Source: Streptomyces camelliae (GTDB taxonomy: Bacteria > Actinomycetota > Actinomycetes > Streptomycetales > Streptomycetaceae). From it: a DNA stretch of 64,000 bases. The stretch is from positions 7,502,001 to 7,566,000 of the forward strand of contig NZ_CP115300.1 of NCBI RefSeq assembly GCF_027625935.1, given 5' to 3'. The notes beneath the pieces were generated by a model. That model had not been told where the DNA came from, ran no database searches, and worked only from the letters and a program-made list of their open reading frames with translations. How positions within the stretch are numbered: the first letter of the stretch is position 1; every line of letters begins with the position of its first letter. Of this stretch, positions 55,236 to 63,236 are shown piece after piece. The translations under genes were made by a program, and so were the position numbers.

Positions 55236-55610
55236 CTATGCGGACTTACGGCTGTCCCGGGGGTGAACGGCGATGTTCATCGCCCCCGAGCGCAGAACCG
55301 CCAGACGCTCCTCAAGGACCTCTTCGAGCTCCTCACGGGTGCGCCGCTCCATCAGCATGTCCCAGTGGGTACGCGCGGGCTTGGCCTTCTTCTCTTCAGG
55401 GCCGTCGCCATCGACGAGGAGTGCCTGGGCCCCGCAGACCTTGCACTCCCACTCCGGCGGGATCTCCGCCTCGACCGAGAAGGGCATCTCAAAACGGTGC
55501 CCCTTCTCACATGCGTACTCCACGGCCTGGCGCGGGGCCAGGTCGATACCGCGGTCCGTCTCGTAGCTGGTCACCACGAGGCGCGTACCGCGAAGAGCTC
55601 GCTCACTCAT
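55236..55610 (-). CDS. rbpA: RNA polymerase-binding protein RbpA
   Basis: 124 residues from ATG 55610. RbpA binds the principal sigma factor and core RNA polymerase and helps open-complex formation; it also affects rifampicin sensitivity. The sequence matches closely: MSERALRGTRLVVTSYETDRG, YACEKGHRFEMPFSVEAEIPPEWECKVCG with the zinc-site residues, then HWDMLMERRTREELEEVLEERLAVLR, the sigma-interacting helix. The upstream DNA contains a sigma-R-type promoter and a second vegetative-type promoter with a palindrome. Confidence 0.98.
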   Translation of the reverse strand: MSERALRGTRLVVTSYETDRGIDLAPRQAVEYACEKGHRFEMPFSVEAEIPPEWECKVCGAQALLVDGDGPEEKKAKPARTHWDMLMERRTREELEEVLEERLAVLRSGAMNIAVHPRDSRKSA

Positions 55611-55671
55611 GAATCGTGCCTCCCGGGCTTGTCGCCCACAGGACAGGTGTCGCTGTCGTCGTCATCCGGTC

Positions 55672-55698
55672 AACGTCCGGTCGGCGGTAAAGATTCCC
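55672..55698 (-). promoter_or_regulatory. Sigma-R-type promoter of rbpA
   Basis: On the minus strand GGGAAT (55693-55698) is followed after exactly 18 bp by GTT (55672-55674), the consensus GGAAT-N18-GTT for the thiol-stress sigma factor. S. coelicolor rbpA is a known sigma-R target. Confidence 0.9.
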
Positions 55699-55746
55699 GT
55701 TCCGAGTCCCGTTCCGGGTCATGCGTCGCCGTCGTAGCCGCCCCTT

Positions 55747-55791
55747 GTTGTACCCACCGGCGCCCGGTTTGTCACATCTGCTAGCAGATGT
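55747..55791 (-). promoter_or_regulatory. Second rbpA promoter overlapped by an 18-bp palindrome
   Basis: Minus-strand GTGACA (55770-55775) and TACAAC (55747-55752) are 17 bp apart. The perfect palindrome ACATCTGCTAGCAGATGT (55774-55791) overlaps the -35 edge, the position of an operator. Confidence 0.6.
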
Positions 55792-55903
55792 CACCCAGCG
55801 TTTCGGCTTCTTTGACGCGCAGTAACGGTACGCCTGGCAGGCCAAACGCGTACACTACCGCCCTTTCCCCTTGAACGCTAAATCGATACCGGAATCTCCC
55901 GGA

Positions 55904-57253
55904 CTAGATCTTCTCCGGGACAGGGTTGCCGGCCTCCGCGATCGCCCGCCGCACCGGAACCCGGGCGAGCAGGGCGAAACCGATCACGAAGAAGGCCACC
56001 AGCGAGATGATCGCCGAGCGGTAGCTTCCGGTCAGCTGATAGGTCACGCCGAACAGCAGCGGCCCGAGCCAGCTCATCCCGCGGTCGCTCAGCTCGTACG
56101 CCGAGAAGTACTCGGCCTCCTTGCCGGGCGGCACGAGATGGGAGAACAGCGACCGGGACAGTGCCTGGCTGCCGCCGAGGACCAGACCGATCCCGGAGGC
56201 CAGCACGAAGAACCACACCGGTGCCTTCGCGGGCAGGAAGTAGCCGGCGGCCAGCGTGAGCGTCCAGGCCACCAGCGAGCCCAGGATCGTGCGCTGCGCG
56301 CCGTACGTCCGCGCCAGCCGGCCCATCGCCAGCGCCCCGGCCACGGCCAGCACCTGCACCAGCAGCACCGCCGCGATGAGCGTCGACTGCCCGAGCCCCA
56401 GCTCCTGGGAGCCGTAGATCGACGCCTGGGAGATCACCGTCTGGATGCCGTCGTTGTAGATCAGGTACGCCAGCAGGAACGCCAGCGTCAGCGGACGCCG
56501 GCGCATGTCCGCGACCGTGGCCGCGAGCTGACGCAGCCCGGGTGCCGCGGGGGCGCGCTCCACGCGCGCGTGCCGGTCGCGCAGCCTGCGCAGCGGTACG
56601 AGCGTGAACGCGCCCCACCACAGGCCCGCCGCGGCCAGACAGATGCGCACGGCGGCCGTCTCGGTCAGGCCGAAGGAGCCGTGCGCCGAGTACAGCACCA
56701 GATTGGCGACCAGGACCGAGGAGCCCGCCGCGTAGCCGAAGGCCCAGCCCCGCGAGGAGATCGCGTCACGCTCCTCGGGCGGGGCGATCTGCGGCAGGTA
56801 GGAGTTGTAGAGCATCATCCCGACGGACTGCGCCGCGTTGGCCACGACGAGGAGCACCCCGCCGAGCAGATACCGGTCGCCGTCGAGGAAGAACATGCCC
56901 GTGGTCGCGGCCGCCCCGGTGTACGCCGCCGCCGCGAGCAGGGGTTTCTTACGGCCCGCACGGTCGGCCGCGCTGCCCACGAGCGGCATCAGCACGACGG
57001 CGAGGATCACCGAGAGGGAGACCGAGTAGGCGAAGAAGGAGCCCGCCCGGACCGGGACGCCCAGCGGATGCACGTAGCCGTCCGAGTCCGCGGCCCGCTC
57101 GGCGACCGCCGTGAGGTAGGGCCCCAGAAAGACGGTGAGCACGCTGGTCGAATAGACCGAGCAGGCCCAGTCGTAGACGTACCAGCCGCGCTGCTCGCGC
57201 CTGAGGGCGGCGGTCTCGTCCGCCGTCCCCGTGCGCACGGTGTCGATTCCCAC
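55904..57253 (-). CDS. UMF1-type MFS transporter
   Basis: 449 residues from GTG 57253 (MGIDTVRTGTADETAAL). Twelve spans are visible. The N-terminus WYVYDWACSVYSTSVLTVFLGPYLTAVAE and the motif LMPLVGSAADRAGRKKPLL mark the UMF1/Atg22-like branch of MFS, followed by LYNSYLPQIAPPEERDAISSRGWAFGYAAGS. Atg22 exports amino acids from the yeast vacuole; the bacterial role is unproven. It is upstream of rbpA on the same strand but separated by 293 bp with promoters. Confidence 0.9.
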   Translation of the reverse strand: MGIDTVRTGTADETAALRREQRGWYVYDWACSVYSTSVLTVFLGPYLTAVAERAADSDGYVHPLGVPVRAGSFFAYSVSLSVILAVVLMPLVGSAADRAGRKKPLLAAAAYTGAAATTGMFFLDGDRYLLGGVLLVVANAAQSVGMMLYNSYLPQIAPPEERDAISSRGWAFGYAAGSSVLVANLVLYSAHGSFGLTETAAVRICLAAAGLWWGAFTLVPLRRLRDRHARVERAPAAPGLRQLAATVADMRRRPLTLAFLLAYLIYNDGIQTVISQASIYGSQELGLGQSTLIAAVLLVQVLAVAGALAMGRLARTYGAQRTILGSLVAWTLTLAAGYFLPAKAPVWFFVLASGIGLVLGGSQALSRSLFSHLVPPGKEAEYFSAYELSDRGMSWLGPLLFGVTYQLTGSYRSAIISLVAFFVIGFALLARVPVRRAIAEAGNPVPEKI

Positions 57254-57307
57254 CCGTGCCCTCGCTTCCCCGTGCTCCTGCGAAGGCTCGGGCCGCCGCC
57301 GGGCCGG

Positions 57308-58084
57308 TCAGACCCAGACGCCGCGGTCCTCCATGACCTCGCGCAACGTGTCGATGTGATCGGTCATGATGCCATCGACACCCAGGTCCAGGAGCCGGTG
57401 CATGCGCGCCGGTTCGTTGATCGTCCACACGTGCACGTGCAGCCCGCGCGCGTGGGCGGCGCGGACGAAGCGCTGGTCGACCACCGGCACGCCCGACTGG
57501 GCCTCGGGCACCTGCGCGGCGACGGCGGAGCGGCGCACGGCGGCCGGCAGACCCCATGAGCGCAGCCGCAGGCTGAGCACTCCGCGGGTGCCGAACGAGG
57601 TGGCCAGGCGCGGCCCGGCCAGCCGCTGGGCACGCAGCACCCGTGCCTCGGAGAAGGAGCCGACGCAGACCCGGTCATAGGCGTCCATGCGCTCGATCAG
57701 GTCGAGCAGGGGCCGCAGGGCGGGCTCCGCCTTGACGTCGACGTTCCAGCGGACCTCGGGGAAGGTCTCCAGCAACTCCTCGAACAGCGGTACCGGTTCA
57801 CGGCCGTCCACGCGCGCGTGCCGCACGTCCTCCCACGGCAGCTCCGCGATCCGGCCCGCGCCGTCGGTGACCCGGTCCAGGGTCGAGTCGTGGAAGGCGA
57901 CGAGCCGGCCGTCCGCCGTGGCGTGCACATCGGTCTCGATGTACCGGTAGCCCATCTCGACCGCGCGCCGGAACTGCGCCACGGTGTTCTCGATGCCGTC
58001 GGCGGCCCCGCCCCGGTGGGCGAAGGCTATGGGGCCCGGGTGGTCGAGGTACGGGTGGCGCCGCGAGGGTGTCGTGAGGGTCAC
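57308..58084 (-). CDS. Glycerophosphodiester phosphodiesterase family protein
   Basis: 258 residues from GTG 58084. It hydrolyses glycerophosphodiesters to an alcohol and glycerol-3-phosphate. The GDPD motifs are present: PIAFAHRGGAADGIENTVAQFRRAVEMGYRYIETDVHATADGRLVAFHDSTLDRVTDG with the catalytic His pair and acidic metal ligands, then VDVKAEPALRPLL and the final VDGIMTDHIDTLREV. No signal peptide is visible, so it is cytoplasmic. Its start overlaps the YczE-like gene by 4 bp, implying translational coupling. Confidence 0.94.
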   Translation of the reverse strand: MTLTTPSRRHPYLDHPGPIAFAHRGGAADGIENTVAQFRRAVEMGYRYIETDVHATADGRLVAFHDSTLDRVTDGAGRIAELPWEDVRHARVDGREPVPLFEELLETFPEVRWNVDVKAEPALRPLLDLIERMDAYDRVCVGSFSEARVLRAQRLAGPRLATSFGTRGVLSLRLRSWGLPAAVRRSAVAAQVPEAQSGVPVVDQRFVRAAHARGLHVHVWTINEPARMHRLLDLGVDGIMTDHIDTLREVMEDRGVWV

Positions 58085-58752
58085 GGTCGCAGTATCACCC
58101 CTTCCGGTGTCGCTTCGGCAACGACCGTGCTTCGGGTCGATGCCGCCGGGACGGCGAACACCCGCAGGAAGAGCTGGGCGAGGGGGCCGATGGACACCGC
58201 GTACAGCAGGGTGCCCACGCCGACCGTGCCGCCCAGGAGGAACCCGGTGACCACGACGGTCACCTCGATCGCCGTCCGGATCAGCCGGATCGAGCGGCCG
58301 GTACGCCGGTGCAGCCCCGTCATCAGCCCGTCGCGGGGGCCGGGCCCGAAGCGCGCGGAGATGTACAGGCCCGTCGCCGCGCCGTTCAGCACGATGCCCG
58401 CGACCAGCAGCGGGATCCGTACGGCGAGCGAGTGCGCGTCCGGGACCAGCGCGAGCGTGCCGTCCATGGCCAGGCCGACGGCGAAGACGTTGGAGACCGT
58501 GCCCAGCCCCGGGCGCTGGCGCAGCGGGATCCACAGCAGCAGCACCGCCGCGCCCACGACGATCGACACCACGCCGATGGTCAGCCCGGTCAGCTCCGCG
58601 AGCCCCTGATGCAGTACGCCCCAGGGCTCCATGCCCAGGCCCGCCCGCAGGAGCAGCGCGGCACTCCCGCCGTACAGCGCGAGCCCGGCGTACAGCTGGA
58701 CCAGCCGGCGTCCGAGATGGCCGGGACGGTCGGGATGGCCGGGAGCGGACAT
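58081..58752 (-). CDS. YczE/YitT-like membrane protein
   Basis: 223 residues from ATG 58752. About five membrane spans are seen (LYAGLALYGGSAALLLRAGLGMEPWGVLHQGLAELTGLTIGVVSIVVGAAVLLLWIPL; IPLLVAGIVLNGAATGLYISARFGPGPRDGLMTGLHRRTG). The GLGMEPWGVLHQGL segment is typical of the YczE family. In Bacillus and actinobacteria YczE genes are often divergent from MocR-type regulators, as here at 58855, and the regulator is thought to control them. The transported substance is unknown. GDPD overlaps its 3' end. Confidence 0.85.
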   Translation of the reverse strand: MSAPGHPDRPGHLGRRLVQLYAGLALYGGSAALLLRAGLGMEPWGVLHQGLAELTGLTIGVVSIVVGAAVLLLWIPLRQRPGLGTVSNVFAVGLAMDGTLALVPDAHSLAVRIPLLVAGIVLNGAATGLYISARFGPGPRDGLMTGLHRRTGRSIRLIRTAIEVTVVVTGFLLGGTVGVGTLLYAVSIGPLAQLFLRVFAVPAASTRSTVVAEATPEGVILRP

Positions 58753-58854
58753 GAGATACCCCCCTGGGTGGTGGCGGTGGCCTGACGCATGTCACTCTGT
58801 GGCTTGGGATGAAGAGCCATCCATGGCCAATTCGGGGAAGGTGGACTGATTGTC

Positions 58855-60363
58855 ATGGCGCAGTGGACCTCTGCGATGGGTGCCGCGCAACTCGCCCGGC
58901 TGCTGAACTCCCAGCAGGACCGCCCGGCCGGGCCCGGCACCCGCCGCCCGCCGGCCTACCGCGCCCTGGCCGACGGCATCCGGCTGCTGGTGCTCGAAGG
59001 CCGCGTGCCGGTGGCCGCACGTCTCCCCGCCGAACGCGAACTCGCCCTCGCCCTGTCCGTGAGCCGCACCACCGTCGCGGCCGCCTACGAGGCCCTGCGC
59101 AGCGAGGGCTTCCTGGAGTCCCGTCGCGGCGCCGGCAGCTGGACCGCCGTACCCGCGGGGAACCCGATTCCGGCCCGTGGCCTCGAACCCCTCCCCCCGG
59201 AGGCGCTCGGCTCGGTCATCGACCTCGGCTGCGCCTCGCTCCCGGCCCCCGAGCCCTGGCTGACCCGGGCCGTGCAGGGCGCCCTGGAGGAGCTGCCGCC
59301 GTACGCCCACACGCACGGCGACTACCCGGCCGGGCTCCCCGCCCTGCGCGCGATGATCGCCGAGCGCTACACCGCGCGCGGGATCCCCACGATGCCCGAG
59401 CAGATCATGGTGACGACCGGCGCGATGGGCGCCATCGACGCGATCTGCCATCTCTTCGCGGGCCGCGGTGAGCGCATCGCGGTCGAGTCCCCGTCGTACG
59501 CCAACATCCTCCAGCTGATGCGCGAGACCGGCGCCCGGCTGGTCCCCGTCGCCATGGCCGAGGGCCTCACCGGCTGGGACATGGACCGCTGGCGCCAGGT
59601 GCTGCGTGAGGCCGCGCCGCGCATCGCCTACGTCGTCGCCGACTTCCACAACCCCACCGGCGCGCTCGCCGACGAGGACCAGCGGCGCCGGCTGGTGGAC
59701 GCGGCGCGCTCGGCCGGTACGGTGCTCGTCGCCGACGAGACGATGACGGAGCTGTGGCTGGACGACGAGATCGGCCGGCCGGGCATGCCGCGTCCGGTGT
59801 GCGGGTTCGACCCGGCCGGCTCCACGGTGATCACGGTGGGTTCGGCCAGCAAGGCGTTCTGGGCGGGCATGCGCATCGGGTGGGTGCGCGCGGCGCCGGA
59901 CGTGATCCGCAGCCTGGTCGCCGCGCGGGCGTACGCCGACCTGGGGACGCCGGTGCTGGAGCAGCTCGCCGTCAACTGGCTGTTCAGCACGGGTGGTTGG
60001 GAGCAGGCGGTGGAACTGCGCCGCGCTCAGGCCCGGGAGAACCGGGACGCGCTGGTGGCCGCGCTCCGCCGCGAGCTGCCCACTTGGGACTTCGAGGTGC
60101 CGCAGGGCGGTCTGACCCTGTGGGTCCGCGCGGGCGGCCTCTCCGGCTCCCGGGTCGCCGAGGCGGGTGAGCGGACCGGCGTCCGCGTCCCGTCCGGGCC
60201 CCGCTTCGGCGTGGACGGTGCGTTCGAGGGCTATGTGCGGCTGCCGTTCACCGTCGGGGGAGCGGTGGCGGAGGAGGCGGCGGTACGGCTCGCCGCGGCG
60301 GCTCGGCTGGTGGAGTCGGGGGCGACGGGGGGAGCGGAGGCGCCGCGCACGTTTGTGGCGTAG
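58855..60363 (+). CDS. MocR-family regulator (GntR HTH fused to PLP aminotransferase domain)
   Basis: 502 residues from ATG 58855. Residues 35-105 are a GntR winged helix (YRALADGIRLLVLEGRVPVAARLPAERELALALSVSRTTVAAAYEALRSEGFLESRRGAGSW). From about residue 150 comes a fold-type I aminotransferase domain: MVTTGAMGAIDAICHLF, VVADFHNPTGALADEDQRRRLVDAA, LVADETMTELWLDDE and the PLP lysine in TVGSASKAFWAGMRIGWVRAAP. Such proteins sense PLP and an amine or amino acid. It is divergent from the YczE-like gene with 102 bp between starts and probably regulates it. Confidence 0.93.
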   Translation: MAQWTSAMGAAQLARLLNSQQDRPAGPGTRRPPAYRALADGIRLLVLEGRVPVAARLPAERELALALSVSRTTVAAAYEALRSEGFLESRRGAGSWTAVPAGNPIPARGLEPLPPEALGSVIDLGCASLPAPEPWLTRAVQGALEELPPYAHTHGDYPAGLPALRAMIAERYTARGIPTMPEQIMVTTGAMGAIDAICHLFAGRGERIAVESPSYANILQLMRETGARLVPVAMAEGLTGWDMDRWRQVLREAAPRIAYVVADFHNPTGALADEDQRRRLVDAARSAGTVLVADETMTELWLDDEIGRPGMPRPVCGFDPAGSTVITVGSASKAFWAGMRIGWVRAAPDVIRSLVAARAYADLGTPVLEQLAVNWLFSTGGWEQAVELRRAQARENRDALVAALRRELPTWDFEVPQGGLTLWVRAGGLSGSRVAEAGERTGVRVPSGPRFGVDGAFEGYVRLPFTVGGAVAEEAAVRLAAAARLVESGATGGAEAPRTFVA

Positions 60364-60404
60364 GGCGTGCGCCGCGCCCCCGGCCGGCCCTGGCGGACGG
60401 TGCC

Positions 60405-62003
60405 CTACGAGGTCTCCGCCCCCACAGCCTCCGCAGTCACCGCCGGCTTGGTCAGATCTGTCGGCCGCGCCTCCACCGCCGTGGTCCTGGGCGGCAGCAG
60501 GTCCAGCACAGCGGCCCGGTCGGCGTCGCTCGTGGCGTCGTCGTACGGGTCCGGTGTGCGGGGCACCTGGAGCCGGTGCACGGGGCCGGAGCCCAGGCGG
60601 GCGTAGCCGCGCCCCGGTGGCACGTGGCTCAGCGGTGTCGTGTGCGGCGGGGCGCCCAGGACCGCCTCCACCTGGCGGGGCGCGGCGGTGCCGAGGACGA
60701 CACGCGCGCGCGTGTGCTGGCGTACCGCTTCGCACAGTGACTCCGCGCCGTCGAACTGCTCGGCCACGACGACGGTCACGTTCGCCGCGCGGCCGTGCCG
60801 GAGCGGCACCTGGAGCAGGGTCTGCGGGTCCTGGCGGCCCTCCGAGGCCGCGAGGTGCGCGAAGACGGACGGGCGGTCGAGGAGGATCCAGAGCGGCCGT
60901 CTGGAGTCCGCCGGCGGCGGGTCGCCCGCCTGCCGGGAGACGTTGATCGCGATGAGCCGGCGCTCGGTCTCCTGGGTGGCCCACTCCAGGCTCGCCAGGG
61001 CGCCGGGGAGCGCGCACTCCACGGCCAGGACGCCGTCGCGGCCGGTCAGGCACGTGTACTCGCCGGTGCCGCCGCCGTCGACGATCAGGACGTCGCCGTA
61101 CCGCAGGGCCTGCAGGGCGAGGGAGCGCAGCAGGGTCGACGTACCGCTGCCGGGCTGGCCCAGGGCCAGCAGATGCGGTTCGGTGGAGCGCATGCCGGTG
61201 CGCCAGACGACCGGCGGCACGTCGATCTGCTCCTCTCCGTAGGCGAGGGGCAGCGTGCGCTGGACCTCACTGGGATCGGTGAAACCGAGCACGGTCTCGC
61301 CCGGCGCGGTCACGAAGTGCTGGGCGGCGATGTCGGTGGGCAGCGGGGCGAGGACGGTGACGGTGAGCCGGTTGCCCTCCTCGTCCCACGCGAAGTGATA
61401 CTCGCGGCCCCGCCCGGCCTTCGCGGTGAGCAGCTGCTCGATCCGCGCGCGGGCCTCGGGCTCGCCGTCCGGGAAGTAGGCGGGGTAGCGGATCGCGAGA
61501 TGGGCGACGCGTCCGTCGTCGTCGAACCCGGTCGCCGTGAAGGCCTTCTCCCACTCCCCGCCGTGCGCGTACAGCGGCGCCGGGTCCTCGGGGCTGGAGA
61601 AGTACGGCACCAGCGCCTCGTAGAGGGACTGGAGCCGTGCGATCTGGGACTCGTCCGGCCCCTCCGGGACCGGCTCGGCGCGGTCACGGCCGTGCCAGGC
61701 CGCCGTCGCCATCACGGTGATGACGGCGAGCAGCGGGCCGTACGGCATCAGCGCCACGACCAGGACCACGGAGGCCACCAGGAACAGCAGCGGCCCACGC
61801 TTGTCCTTGGGGGTGTCCGCCCACCTGCGCCGCCCGGCCGAGGCCAGCCGGCGCATGCCGCGCGTGACGGTGATCAGCGGGTGGAGGACATCGGTGGCAC
61901 TGTCGGCCGCCGTCCGGGCCAGCTCCCGGCTCCGGGCGATCTGCGTCCGGGCGATCTGGGCGCTGTCTTTGCTCAGAATGCGGGGGAGAGGGCGCCGGGC
62001 CAC
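60405..62003 (-). CDS. FtsK/SpoIIIE-like membrane protein with degenerate Walker A
   Basis: 532 residues from GTG 62003, preceded by AGGAGA. Two adjacent membrane spans lie at about residues 70-103 (GPLLFLVASVVLVVALMPYGPLLAVITVMATAAW). A soluble segment (residues 115-265) and an ATPase-like domain follow. The Walker A region at 282-290 reads GQPGSGTST: the expected lysine is Thr. A Walker-B-like RPLWILLDRPSVF is present at about residue 380, and VVVAEQFDGAESL may be a sensor strand. Related proteins are FtsK/SpoIIIE or TraB-like DNA pumps, but loss of the lysine makes ATP hydrolysis doubtful. A small membrane protein gene is 40 bp upstream. Confidence 0.75.
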   Translation of the reverse strand: MARRPLPRILSKDSAQIARTQIARSRELARTAADSATDVLHPLITVTRGMRRLASAGRRRWADTPKDKRGPLLFLVASVVLVVALMPYGPLLAVITVMATAAWHGRDRAEPVPEGPDESQIARLQSLYEALVPYFSSPEDPAPLYAHGGEWEKAFTATGFDDDGRVAHLAIRYPAYFPDGEPEARARIEQLLTAKAGRGREYHFAWDEEGNRLTVTVLAPLPTDIAAQHFVTAPGETVLGFTDPSEVQRTLPLAYGEEQIDVPPVVWRTGMRSTEPHLLALGQPGSGTSTLLRSLALQALRYGDVLIVDGGGTGEYTCLTGRDGVLAVECALPGALASLEWATQETERRLIAINVSRQAGDPPPADSRRPLWILLDRPSVFAHLAASEGRQDPQTLLQVPLRHGRAANVTVVVAEQFDGAESLCEAVRQHTRARVVLGTAAPRQVEAVLGAPPHTTPLSHVPPGRGYARLGSGPVHRLQVPRTPDPYDDATSDADRAAVLDLLPPRTTAVEARPTDLTKPAVTAEAVGAETS

Positions 62004-62043
62004 TGCTGTCTCCTGACGATGCGTGCGGGCGGGACGGGCGGGG

Positions 62044-62238
62044 TCAGAACTTGATGCCGCCGAGGAGGCTCGCCAGGCTCTCGCCGCCGGCCTTGATGCT
62101 CGGGGCGATGCCTGTGCTGGCCAGGTAGAAGCCGAACAGGGCCGTGACCGTGGCATGCGAGCCCTTGAGTCCGTCCTTGCGGAAGAACAGGAAGACGATG
62201 ACGCCGAGAATCATGACGCCGGACATGGAGAGGATCAT
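62044..62238 (-). CDS. Small membrane protein upstream of the FtsK-like gene
   Basis: 64 residues from ATG 62238, with AGGAGGT upstream. Two membrane spans are visible (SGVMILGVIVFLFFRKDGLKG; VTALFGFYLASTGIAPSI), with a Lys-rich loop between. The GLKGSHATVTALFGFYLAST segment resembles small proteins I remember beside FtsK-like genes on Streptomyces chromosomes and integrative elements. It is 40 bp from the next gene in the same direction, so the two form an operon and probably a membrane complex. Function unknown. Confidence 0.8.
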   Translation of the reverse strand: MILSMSGVMILGVIVFLFFRKDGLKGSHATVTALFGFYLASTGIAPSIKAGGESLASLLGGIKF

Positions 62239-62543
62239 TTGAGACCTCCTGGTGTCGAGAGGGGACAGTCACCATGAGTTCTTCCAGAATCACAGGATGT
62301 ATCCATACGATAAAAGGTGCAATTGGGTGAAATCTGGGCGATTTCCCCCGAACGGCGGCGGGTTCGGCCGGGTTGACCAGGGTCGATGGCCCGGGCGGGA
62401 CTGCACGCGATCTTTACCTCGGGCACATCGGGTCATGTGCCGCGCGAGCCAGTACGCTGACGATTCACTCGTACGGCTGTGTTCCGCTCGCTGCCGTACG
62501 CTCCCTGCAGTCCCCGAAGTTTCCAGGAGAGGCGGTCCGGCCG
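62239..62543. other. Divergent promoter region of the FtsK-like operon and ankyrin gene
   Basis: The left part (62275-62330) is AT-rich and holds the promoter of the small membrane protein on the minus strand, with a GGAT-GT-ATCC dyad at 62298-62307. Further right GGCACAT (62422-62428) and ATGTGCC (62435-62441) form a dyad with a 6-bp spacer. No gene is visible. Confidence 0.5.
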
Positions 62544-62936
62544 ATGAGCGAAGCCCCCGACCCCGAGGTCGTGGAGCTGGCGACCAAGATCTTCGATCTG
62601 GCCCGGCAGGGGCAGACCGAGGCGCTCGTGGCGTACGTCGACGCGGGTGTTCCGGCCAATCTCACCAACGACCGCGGCGACTCCCTGGTGATGCTCGCCG
62701 CCTACCACGGCCACGCCGGCACGGTGCGCGCGCTGCTCACCCGCGGCGCTGCCGCGGACCACGTCAACGACCGAGGCCAGACTCCGCTCGCGGGGGCGGT
62801 CTTCAAGGGCGAGACCGACGTCATCAAGGCGCTCCTGGAAGGCGGCGCCGACCCCGCCGCGGGCACGCCCTCGGCCGTCGACACCGCCCGGATGTTCGGC
62901 AAGACCGACCTCCTGGAACTGTTCGGCACACACTGA
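62544..62936 (+). CDS. Ankyrin-repeat protein
   Basis: 130 residues from ATG 62544, with CAGGAGAGG at 62524-62532. Three to four ankyrin repeats fill the protein: ALVAYVDAGVPANLTNDRGDSLVMLAAYHGHAGTVRALLTRGAAADHVNDRGQTPLAGAVFKGETDVIKALLEGGADPAAG. Ankyrin repeats bind proteins; the partner is not known. No signal peptide or catalytic motif. It is upstream of a HEAT-like protein gene on the same strand, 300 bp apart, so two repeat-scaffold proteins are adjacent. Confidence 0.92.
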   Translation: MSEAPDPEVVELATKIFDLARQGQTEALVAYVDAGVPANLTNDRGDSLVMLAAYHGHAGTVRALLTRGAAADHVNDRGQTPLAGAVFKGETDVIKALLEGGADPAAGTPSAVDTARMFGKTDLLELFGTH

Positions 62937-63236
62937 TGCACATGTCCTGACCAGGCACGACAAGGAAAACGGGGGAGGCGGTAAAGGGCCGCCGGAAATA
63001 CGGTCGCGGCAGCTCACACCGCGGGTCATCATGACGACGTGATTCACGGACGCGATGGCTGGGCAGCTGTTGCCGCACCGCGCGGGCCGTGATGCGGTCC
63101 GCATGGGCCACCGACGAGAGGCAGAGAGAAATGGTCTACAACAAGCAAGAGACGGCGGGCGCTCCGACGTTGTGTCACGCGGCCAGGTAGTGCGTGTTCC
63201 CCGGTTGCGTCGACGCTTGATGTGAGGCTGTTTCCC
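62937..63236. other. 300-bp spacer with a 19-codon ORF
   Basis: No full-size gene. It contains a small ORF with a good ribosome site at 63131-63190 (separate entry) and otherwise mixed-composition DNA without clear dyads. Confidence 0.5.
63131..63190 (+). CDS. Candidate 19-residue small ORF or leader peptide
   Basis: ATG 63131 to TAG 63188-63190 reads MVYNKQ ... PTLCHAAR. It has GAGGCAGAGAGAA directly upstream, and 16 of 19 sense codons end in G or C, as in real genes. It ends 46 bp before the HEAT-like gene. A leader peptide or small protein is possible, but chance cannot be excluded. Confidence 0.3.
   Translation: MVYNKQETAGAPTLCHAAR

Noticed and set aside
58753..58854. Direct-repeat operator for the MocR regulator
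   Set aside because: Several TGGC/CCAT fragments recur, but no clean repeat pair with defined spacing could be identified by eye.
60405..62238. Possible integrated conjugative element (TraB/SpdB-like genes)
   Set aside because: No integrase, att-like repeats, tRNA, replication gene or composition change was seen; neighbours are core chromosomal genes.
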